NCBI GenBank assembly: GCA_937934705.1
Contig: CALGYY010000229.1
Location: 1 to 23,328 of the forward strand
Source: an uncultured Bacteroidota bacterium
Lineage (GTDB): Bacteria > Bacteroidota > Bacteroidia > Bacteroidales > CAIWKO01
Direction: 5' to 3'
DNA length: 23,328 nt
The translations under genes were made by a program, and so were the position numbers. Position 1 is the stretch's first letter. Each line of letters opens with the position of its first letter. A model generated the notes under the pieces. That model searched no databases, was not told the origin of the DNA, and saw only the letters and a list, made by a program, of their open reading frames with translations. Shown here one piece after another: positions 18,701 through 23,328 of this stretch.

Positions 18701-21700
18701 CGGAATCTCATTGTCTTCCGCTTACACCGTTACCTCACTACGTTCGCTGAATCCTGACAATACTCTCGGATCAACGATTATCCCGCTTTCCCAGAATATT
18801 GTCATGGGAAGTGGCTCCGGTTGCGGTATATTCTCAGGTGCAGGTTTCATTATTCTTTATAACAACACTACAGGAACACCTGCCAATACGTGGTACCGGA
18901 TTGACCTTCCCTCCGGACAGGTAAGTGTGCTCGGAGCATGGGCGCTTACTGCAGCCACAGCAGAAAACTGGGCACGTTGGGGAATTGCCGACTATACCAA
19001 CAACACCTACGGTGCGATCTATGTCAACAACAGTACACAAATCAACCGCATGAATCTGACCAATGGAACCGTGAGCGCTGTCGGAACCTTCACCAACCTG
19101 AGTGATATGGCCAGCATCACTTATGCCCCCTGGTATAACCGCTGGTATTTCCACCATGAGTACAGTTCGCAGTTCGGCGGCACAAATGAAACCATCGGAT
19201 ATGCAAATGCGGTCGGTGAGATGAATTCCGGCTGTCCCAGCGAAAGGGTTGCAGATACCGTCTTCATTTCTGGCACTCCCCCCTGCGATATGGAAGTGAC
19301 CGCAATTTATTCGCCCGTATCGGGTGTTGAACTGACTACCTCGGAAACAGTCGTGGCCACCGTTCGCAACAACGGATCAGACACAGCGACCAACGTACCC
19401 ATATCATTTACTATCGATGGCGGCACGCCTGTAAACGAGATCATTGCAGGACCCATCGCACCCTCAGATACCCTGATGTACACTTTCACTGCTACCGCTG
19501 ACCTGTCGGCATTGGCTACTTTCGTCATTGAAGTTTATACGGGCCTGGTCTGCGACACCCTCAACAACAATGATACGATGAGTATCAGTGTCACCAACAG
19601 TCCGCTCGTTTATTGTACATCAATACCCACGAATACTGCAGATGAAGAGATCTTCAGCGTAACCTTTAACGGTGTTACCAATGCTTATAGCTGTACAACG
19701 GTAGCTCCGGGACCGGGTTCGGTATTGAACTGTTATTCCAACTTTACCACCCTGCCGCCACTTACAGCTTTTATCAGAGGTTCTGTGGTGCCTTTCACTA
19801 TTCAGGTTGACGAATGTGATGGTGCCACCTATTACTCCAACGGCTGCGCCATCTGGGTGGATTTCAACCGCAACGGATCCTTTACCGATGCCGGTGAACA
19901 GGTTTATGTTGAAAACACAACTACATCCAGCCCCCGCACCATCAACGGATCCTTCACCGTTCCCCTGGGAAGTTTCCAGGGTGAAACCCGGATGCGGATC
20001 ATCGTTGCTGAAGGTTATTCGGGCAGCGCATTGCAGCCATGTATGTCATATGGATACGGAGAAACGGAAGATTACAATGTCACCATCATGAACCAGATCC
20101 CGCACGATGCCGGAGTGATCAGCATCAACCAGCCCGCGGCGACGGAAGCTGAAGGCGCATCTGTTGCTGTAGATGTGGTGGTGAGAAATTATGGCCAGGA
20201 TCTGATCACCAATGCCTCCAATATGACGGTGGCTTATTCTCACAATGGCGGTCCTGTGCAGTCCATCATATGGGCGGGTGGCGACATCGCTTCACTTGCA
20301 ACTGCAGCCGTCCTTCTGCCAAATCTCACGGTTACGGCCGGAAACAACACCCTTTGTGCATGGACGGTTCTGGCAGGTGACAGCAACACCTTCAATGACA
20401 CCCTCTGCATGACCTTCTACGGGACACCGAATCTTGATGCAGGCGTTACACAGTTCATCCAGCCAGCAGCTTTGACTGGAAATGAAGGTGCAACCCAGAC
20501 CGTTCAGGTCCAGATCACCAATTTCGGAACCGATACCCTGACCAGCATTCCTGTCTCCTATACGATCAACGGAGCCGTTCAGGCTACGCAGACATGGACC
20601 GGAACTCTGCTTCCGGGAGGAAACTCCAGTCTAACATTTACGCAGACTTATCTGATTCCCGGCGGAACTTACGAACTATGTGCATATACAGGTATGGTGC
20701 CTGACGGCGATCATAACAACGATACGCTCTGCATCAGTCCTTATGGTTTGTTTACCGAAACCCTGCCTTACTACACAGATTTCGACGGCCCTGCCACATG
20801 GACACAGACGGATGCCGGTAACGGCAGCCTCTGGCAACTCGGCACCCCGGCTTTCGGAACCACCAACAGTGCACACAGTGCTCCGAATGCATGGGACATC
20901 AACCTCAGTTCCAATTATACCCCTTATGCTGCGGCCTACTTGTATTCACCCAATTTTGATTTCACAGGTATTGTAAATGCCAAGCTCAGTTGCTGGATCA
21001 ATGTTGGGGTGGAAAATTGTTGCGACGGATTAACCCTGCAATACAGTACCGATGGCAGTATGACCTGGCAAAACCTTGGTATAGTTGCAGACCCGAATGG
21101 CGTTAACTGGTACACGGCAACTACCGGAGGCTCGCCCAGCTGGATCACCACAAGTGGCTGGATTAAAACGGAATATACACTGACACCCGTGAATAACCAG
21201 CCTTCTGTCCGCTTCCGATATTTCTTCCACTCCGATGTGTCGGGTCAGGTCAGTGGTGCTTCAGTGGATGACTTCTCCATCACCATCCCCTCACCCATTG
21301 ATGCAGGTGTTGAAATGATCAAGACGCCCACGGTGCAGGCTCCCGCCGGATCGCTCAGAACCGTTAAGGCGCTGGTGCGCAATTACGGCATGGATACATT
21401 AACCAGCATCCCGCTTGCCTACACGGTGAATGGTGGTTTACCTGTGCAGGCCACATGGAACGGACAGCTTCTTCCCAACGACACGATTACCTATACTTTT
21501 GCAACACAATTCAGTGTCCCGGGCGGAATGTTTGACCTATGTGCTTATACTGAAGTTCCCGGCGACGGAGATTACCTCAATGATACATCCTGCAATACGC
21601 TGACAGGGGTCATGACCTTCGTGGTTCCCTGGTCTGACGATTTGGAAGGAACGGTCTACTGGTTTGATGACGGCGGTAATGCTTCATGGGAATGGGGTGT

Positions 21701-23096
21701 TCCGACAGCCACAACCATTAACAACGCTCACAGTCCGACCCATTGCTGGGCCACCAATCTCGACGGGGATTACATGAATTCAAGCAATGATTTCCTCTAC
21801 ACGCCTTACTTCCTCTTCACCCAGGTGAATGATGCCACCCTTGATTTCTGGCACTGGTATCATACCGAAACAGGTGTTGACGGCGGAAAGATTGAATACT
21901 CACTCAACAGCGGAAGCACCTGGATCACCCTGGGTTATGTAGGTGATCCGCAGGCGACCAACTGGTACACTCATACCATCAGCGGCACACCCTATTTCTC
22001 AGGCTCGAGCGGCGGATGGGTGCACAGCACTTATAATCTCTCTTCCATCCCCGCCATCGTCAATGCAACGGTTCCGGTGCAGTTCCGTTACCGCTTTATG
22101 TCGAGTGCTTCCAACAGTGCTTTCAATGGCTGGGCTGTAGATGACTTTGCGATCACAGCACCGCCGATACCGAAGGATGCAGGCGTGATCGCCATCATGA
22201 CCCCGTCGGGCAGCACCGTTACTGGAAGCAGTGTCACCGTACAGGTGACCATCCAGAATTTCGGAACGGATACCCTGCAAACTGTCCCTGTGGCTTATTC
22301 GGTGAATGGCGGTGCGTATGTTCTGCAAACCTGGAGCGGTAACCTGGCCAGTGGTGCTACCACGAATTTCACTTTCACCACGCCCTTTACTTCTCCGGCT
22401 GCGGACTATGAACTCTGTGCGTTTACCAAGAAGTCGGGTGATATCTATCTGTTTAACGACACCACCTGCCTGAGCGTAACAGCGACGGCGGCACCGCTCG
22501 ATGCAGGTGTTACCCTTATTCTGGCTCCGGGCCTGACCACCAATGCGGGGGATTCCACCGAGGTACAGATCAGGGTCAGGAACTTCGGGACCAACACCCT
22601 GACCAGCATTCCTCTCGGGTACAGCCGCAATGGCGTGCAGATCGCAACGGCTACCTGGACCGGTAATCTGGTCAGCGGCGATTCGGTGGATTATACCTTC
22701 ACCCAAAAGTATATTTCACCGGCCTCCAACTACAGCCTGTGTGCTTATTCCATGCTGGGTGGTGATGCCAATGCCGCCAATGATCAGACCTGCATCTATC
22801 CTCAGGGAGTGATCGGCATGGAGGAGTACGACGGCAGCGGATTCTGGCTCTGGCAGAACATCCCGAATCCCGCTCACGGAAGCTGCAGAATTGATTTCAA
22901 TGTTCCTTCTTCAGCTCAGGTGACTTTCGAACTCACCAATGTATTGGGCCAGGTGATCAGCCGCAGATCAATTCATGCGGTTGCAGGAAAGAACAGCCTG
23001 GAACTGAACGTCGGCACCCTGGCGGTGGGCGTTTACTCTTATGCCGTTGTCTATGAAGGTCAGCGCCTGAGCAGAAAGATGGTGGTGACGAAATAG
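12771..23096 (+). CDS. Giant T9SS-secreted mosaic protein 2 (3441 aa), paralogue of gene 1
   Basis: This is a secreted multidomain protein, probably a surface adhesin or structural protein. The signal peptide is residues 1-19 (cleavage after A-F-A). Domains in rough order are: MAM/anchor-J-like 20-205 (GWYIDN at 193, the same residue number as in gene 1); Ig-like 208-315; IGTGT beta-sandwich 316-483; CARDB-like 484-597; beta-helix 598-1080; CARDB 1081-1189; anchor-J 1189-1350; CARDB 1350-1461. Then Ig_7 with a MAM-like insert 1462-1713, CARDB 1717-1830, Ig_7 with a propeller-like insert 1830-2167, CARDB 2168-2277, GEVED 2278-2444, CARDB 2445-2554 and 2555-2663, anchor-J/MAM-like 2664-2842, CARDB 2843-2948, MAM/anchor-J-like 2948-3133, CARDB 3133-3241 and 3242-3349. 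The T9SS type A tail is 3350-3441. No enzyme motif is seen. It has its own promoter-like element and terminator. The GC content looks even along its length, unlike gene 1. Confidence 0.93.
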   Translation: MRKLVFFCLAICWAAAAFAQTIVYHETFEQPSGADSVTSSGASAWSINTRIAAEGVQCDSNYVVAGDSSFLITAPFNCTGFPNVVLQFSHICKIELLDAGEIFVSANFGPWIKLTATEYINPGNSQFASQGNKFSSNTYPIDWQSSQNLLKPTNTWWKNETFDISALVANQTNVRIKFRLKDGTNNGSAGAHGWYIDNIRVSGALSELTPPVITYKPPVLQDTVFSTGPFNIYTWITDDSGIDTAYIAYTANGGPTQYVPMTWVSDTTWLGVIPSYTWFTNISYYAYAEDSSLSHNATTASTKNFYNKPGPTTVTIGTGTNSISYPYNTTWHDAKTQMLYTASELIAGGGAAGQITRIAFNVASVGSPIMQNFNIRMQNYSGSTLSAFVSSGWTTVYTGSYSPAATGWQEIILQTPFGWNGTSSLLIEICFDNTSWSGASSVYGTTATALCYHENADGSAGCGFSNGSAQTSRPNIRLTFPANNNMFDAGIAQITSPTGTILGSGPHPVTVTMKNYSIDTLTSVKIKYSVDGTLRDSLNWTGTLFAGVTSLPFDIDTTTFGIGQHTLKVWTELPNGSGDQNNLNDTATVIFFLCDSLLSGTYTVGGGGNFANFASVIGTLNNCGIGGPVTFLINTGTYNEQLTFIPVTGSSAVNTITFKPNTGATVTLTNNSASGTLKFSGADNIIFDGSNNGTTSRDMSIINTSTSANNTAIWLASAGTGAGCTGITIKNCNITAGSNTVTSYGIHAGGTTIGSAGADNDNLTINNNLIRKAYYGIWVNGVATTGIVNNLSIDNNTLGSTIASEYITYMGVYLMQSDQASIRKNTIRNIISGNTGNTAINIGTGVTNATVYANNITGIRYTGTAGNAAKGIEVSTNNTSSNILIANNMISDILGDGGTTYATTVRGIGIDAGSGVIMVAHNSVYLSGDASNGGSTSAGLFGALTVNAAASGLNIRNNIFQNSITKTSAPTARAYAVYSYAANTVYNAINYNDYYVTGTQGVLGYLGSARTTLTDWQTATAQDANSRNADPIFTSTTNLHTFAVSVNNLGTPIALVPDDIDGDVRSATTPDLGADEFTPLSDDIGIISILSPGNGCGYTNNETVSIRVRNYGTDPITSADMYYSVNGGAAVQEVFNGSIAPDSSYTYIFTTGADLSVPGNYTIKAWVDLTDDVNLLNDTTNRSIYSGYNFSYGPYTMGFESTENFSDWTVLNVNGDGETWNLPWTGTPHSGTRSARYYNSTSAAGNEWLFSRCFTFEAGNTYEIEYWYRVDNATYPQSIDLKIGTSPTPAAMTTTLVSMPNMNNAIYQKATASFTAPSSGAYYFAWHAYSAASNYYYAYIDDININLIPNQEATAYAIIQPEGACGMSNTETVSLQIINSGAQAINGNLTACYSANGAPAVCEAVAASIPVGDTLDYIFSGTLDMFAPVADSMFNITAWVSLTGDPLLYNDTAFVQVLSQYAPPAPTVISDTVPYGGIAVLSAVSPSLIKWWDSPSGGLLLGTGNTYTTPSLYATTVYYVEAQNGTGNQTWTFDGNLQGWTATLACGSPVTWVWNSDGGSGTAFAVNHGTNSSQVLTSPLVPVSGATSINLSYRHRFGTESCCDHGFVAYRLDGGPWVQFIPTTGAYSGNDDQYNEPFWSGCTNSASMPLYFGTAPYATHSGPINVSGAAEIEIAFVFTTDGSGLVDGWYIDEVSLSGLAACTSPRVPDTAYVMLLPWEAGIIDLISPEDGCAGNSEEVTIRIRNNGDSTITVMNAYYQAGLAPVVSELINTSLLPGDTLVYTFTTTLDPGTSPSNPDTNIFLTTWIELSGDTYALNDSSAHNYEFLYVPPAPIVTNVVIPYGSSTTLTAVSPDPMKWYSVPSGGSPIGYGSYTTPVLYDTTVYWVEASTSDPGFTITGLLATGSYVVDHDGITGDDRGGIVVTEQYLYYNGDGSGIRYNMPGLTNGIAVSRQDGICADLSGAGTTYTLWNGTAAPVGISLSSAYTVTSLRSLNPDNTLGSTIIPLSQNIVMGSGSGCGIFSGAGFIILYNNTTGTPANTWYRIDLPSGQVSVLGAWALTAATAENWARWGIADYTNNTYGAIYVNNSTQINRMNLTNGTVSAVGTFTNLSDMASITYAPWYNRWYFHHEYSSQFGGTNETIGYANAVGEMNSGCPSERVADTVFISGTPPCDMEVTAIYSPVSGVELTTSETVVATVRNNGSDTATNVPISFTIDGGTPVNEIIAGPIAPSDTLMYTFTATADLSALATFVIEVYTGLVCDTLNNNDTMSISVTNSPLVYCTSIPTNTADEEIFSVTFNGVTNAYSCTTVAPGPGSVLNCYSNFTTLPPLTAFIRGSVVPFTIQVDECDGATYYSNGCAIWVDFNRNGSFTDAGEQVYVENTTTSSPRTINGSFTVPLGSFQGETRMRIIVAEGYSGSALQPCMSYGYGETEDYNVTIMNQIPHDAGVISINQPAATEAEGASVAVDVVVRNYGQDLITNASNMTVAYSHNGGPVQSIIWAGGDIASLATAAVLLPNLTVTAGNNTLCAWTVLAGDSNTFNDTLCMTFYGTPNLDAGVTQFIQPAALTGNEGATQTVQVQITNFGTDTLTSIPVSYTINGAVQATQTWTGTLLPGGNSSLTFTQTYLIPGGTYELCAYTGMVPDGDHNNDTLCISPYGLFTETLPYYTDFDGPATWTQTDAGNGSLWQLGTPAFGTTNSAHSAPNAWDINLSSNYTPYAAAYLYSPNFDFTGIVNAKLSCWINVGVENCCDGLTLQYSTDGSMTWQNLGIVADPNGVNWYTATTGGSPSWITTSGWIKTEYTLTPVNNQPSVRFRYFFHSDVSGQVSGASVDDFSITIPSPIDAGVEMIKTPTVQAPAGSLRTVKALVRNYGMDTLTSIPLAYTVNGGLPVQATWNGQLLPNDTITYTFATQFSVPGGMFDLCAYTEVPGDGDYLNDTSCNTLTGVMTFVVPWSDDLEGTVYWFDDGGNASWEWGVPTATTINNAHSPTHCWATNLDGDYMNSSNDFLYTPYFLFTQVNDATLDFWHWYHTETGVDGGKIEYSLNSGSTWITLGYVGDPQATNWYTHTISGTPYFSGSSGGWVHSTYNLSSIPAIVNATVPVQFRYRFMSSASNSAFNGWAVDDFAITAPPIPKDAGVIAIMTPSGSTVTGSSVTVQVTIQNFGTDTLQTVPVAYSVNGGAYVLQTWSGNLASGATTNFTFTTPFTSPAADYELCAFTKKSGDIYLFNDTTCLSVTATAAPLDAGVTLILAPGLTTNAGDSTEVQIRVRNFGTNTLTSIPLGYSRNGVQIATATWTGNLVSGDSVDYTFTQKYISPASNYSLCAYSMLGGDANAANDQTCIYPQGVIGMEEYDGSGFWLWQNIPNPAHGSCRIDFNVPSSAQVTFELTNVLGQVISRRSIHAVAGKNSLELNVGTLAVGVYSYAVVYEGQRLSRKMVVTK
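14221..16010 (+). other. CARDB + beta-helix module of gene 2 (different helix subtype)
   Basis: A CARDB-like domain (residues 484-597) precedes a ~480-residue parallel beta-helix (598-1080). The opening (G-T-Y-T-V-G, Y-N-E-Q, S-S-A-V-N-T-I-T-F) and the closing DLGADEF match gene 1. The coils differ: there is an I-I-F-D-G-S-N-N-G-T-T-S-R motif, many N-N-x-I/L turns and no run of Tyr-rich coils. The helix is also ~45 residues longer than those of gene 1. I see no catalytic signature. Confidence 0.68.
17154..17909 (+). other. Ig_7-type domain 1 of gene 2 with MAM-like insert
   Basis: The Ig_7-like half (residues ~1462-1526) ends at V-Y-Y-V-E-A and its closing strand ACTSPRVPDTAYV is at 1701-1713. 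The ~175-residue insert begins W-T-F-D-G-N-L-Q-G-W and ends with V-D-G-W-Y-I-D-E-V, the signature of the MAM/anchor-J-like domains found elsewhere in both proteins. It contains a C-C pair in E-S-C-C-D-H-G that recurs as E-N-C-C-D-G-L in the anchor-J/MAM-like domain at residues 2664-2842. Confidence 0.63.
18259..19271 (+). other. Ig_7-type domain 2 of gene 2 with beta-propeller-like insert
   Basis: The Ig_7-like half (residues ~1830-1890) ends at V-Y-W-V-E-A and its closing strand GCPSERVADTVFIS begins at 2154. The ~260-residue insert resembles a beta-propeller: it has blade-like units such as W-Y-R-I-D-L-P-S-G-Q-V-S-V-L-G and I-N-R-M-N-L-T-N-G-T-V-S-A-V-G, the latter followed by D-M-A-S-I-T-Y-A-P-W-Y-N-R-W-Y-F. 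The size would suit about five blades. The propeller call is an inference from these repeats. Confidence 0.5.
19602..20102 (+). other. GEVED domain of gene 2
   Basis: Residues ~2278-2444 fit the GEVED domain, a family of secreted bacterial proteins. Its key marks are WVDFNRNGSFTDAGEQVY (from residue 2362) and GYGETEDYNV (2428-2437), where the name-giving GEVED reads GETED. The N-terminal Y-C-T-S-I-P start is also typical. Gene 1 has no counterpart. The Asp/Asn-rich D-F-N-R-N-G loop could bind calcium, but that is a guess from the pattern. Confidence 0.75.
21613..23093 (+). other. Conserved C-terminal block of gene 2 with T9SS tail
   Basis: A MAM/anchor-J-like domain (residues ~2948-3133), two CARDB-like domains and a T9SS type A sorting domain (3350-3441) match the block at 11147-12619. 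The match extends to near-identical strings such as IPAIVNAT-x-PVQFRYRF and GWAVDDFAITAPP. The tail has Q-N-I-P-N-P, V-L-G-Q-V, V-G-V-Y-S-Y and a final R-K-M-V-V-T-K. Confidence 0.85.
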
Positions 23097-23114
23097 AAAT
23101 TCCTGATTGCTTTC

Positions 23115-23151
23115 AAAAAGGCTGTCTCAAAGCGGGACAGCCTTTTTTTTT
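23115..23151 (+). terminator. Intrinsic terminator of gene 2
   Basis: AAAAAGGCTGTC (23115-23126) pairs with GACAGCCTTTTT (23136-23147), with two further pairs (one wobble) towards a five-base loop, and a T run overlaps the 3' arm. It starts 19 bases after the stop codon. Confidence 0.9.
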
Positions 23152-23225
23152 GAGCATGACAAAAGATATTCTTCCCCAAAAGGAATTTTACAAAGCTTGG
23201 CTTACATATGCAAACTGAACCAAAT

Positions 23226-23321
23226 TTTTTTTTGAATGATCGCTTTTGTAAAAGCTGAAGGTTCGGGAGTCCTCCGCTCCCGAACCTTTTTCTTTGTTCT
23301 TGAAGAACAATTCTGTGGTCT
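23226..23321 (+). repeat. Right copy of the ~95-bp inverted element
   Basis: This is the inverted counterpart of 22-116. On the plus strand it runs from eight T plus GAATGATCGC (23226-23243, identical over 18 bases to the reverse complement of 99-116), through a 14-base variable spacer, to a strong hairpin, and ends in GTGGTCT (23315-23321). The two copies are collinear with only small length differences on the T-tract side of the hairpin. The 14-base spacer is in the same place in both but unrelated in sequence. No protein-coding frame is evident. Confidence 0.6.
23258..23291 (+). terminator. Strong hairpin with T tract inside the right element
   Basis: AAGGTTCGGGAG (23258-23269) pairs perfectly with CTCCCGAACCTT (23277-23288) around a seven-base loop, followed by T-rich sequence. 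It lies ~110 bases beyond gene 2's own terminator, so it has no obvious protein gene to end. It could be a second, back-up terminator or the 3' end of a small RNA. A short palindrome, GCTTTTGTAAAAGC (23242-23255), lies just upstream. Confidence 0.7.
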
Positions 23322-23328
23322 GCATGAT

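Noticed and set aside
21999..22706. Minus-strand open frame of 235 codons (also 14889-15533 and 1549-2106)
   Set aside because: These frames lie antisense inside well-supported giant genes, have no family resemblance and alternate with similar frames on the same stretches. Long repetitive genes poor in antisense stops produce them by chance.

Overview
The window holds almost nothing but two giant, same-direction genes (350-12622, 4090 aa; 12771-23096, 3441 aa) that fill about 97% of it. Both encode secreted, beta-rich mosaic proteins with an N-terminal signal peptide and a C-terminal type A sorting domain of the type IX secretion system (T9SS). T9SS domains, TAnnTTTG promoter elements, A/T-rich leaders without a Shine-Dalgarno sequence and the particular set of beta-sandwich domains place the source in the phylum Bacteroidota. 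The base composition is near 50% GC over most of the window and I cannot name an order with confidence.

Layout. 1-349 is a non-coding leader with one copy of a ~95-bp repeat (22-116) and a promoter-like element (307-314). Gene 1 follows, then a 148-bp gap with an intrinsic terminator (12642-12675) and a new promoter-like element (12720-12727), so the two genes are probably separate transcription units. Gene 2 follows, then a terminator (23115-23151) and an inverted second copy of the 95-bp repeat (23226-23321).

The two proteins are tandem paralogues. Their first ~600 residues are collinear: signal peptide, MAM-like domain, Ig-like domain, an 'IGTGT' beta-sandwich and a CARDB-like domain, followed by a beta-helix. 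Their last ~490 residues are also collinear: anchor-J/MAM-like, CARDB, CARDB, T9SS tail. The middle differs. Gene 1 carries three beta-helix modules and a lamin-tail-like domain. Gene 2 carries one beta-helix of another subtype, a MAM-like insert, a beta-propeller-like insert, a GEVED domain and two extra anchor-J/MAM-like domains. By my count each has ten CARDB-like domains. I see no catalytic motif; the likely role is a very large surface or extracellular adhesin/structural protein. That role is inferred from domain content only.

The most unusual features are (i) an Ig_7-type domain, present five times across the two proteins, that has a different whole domain inserted at the same loop each time; (ii) a pair of inverted ~95-bp elements with conserved hairpins bracketing the locus; (iii) triplication of a CARDB + beta-helix unit in gene 1; and (iv) a CARDB subtype with an invariant C-x16-C pair confined to the C-terminal parts of both proteins.
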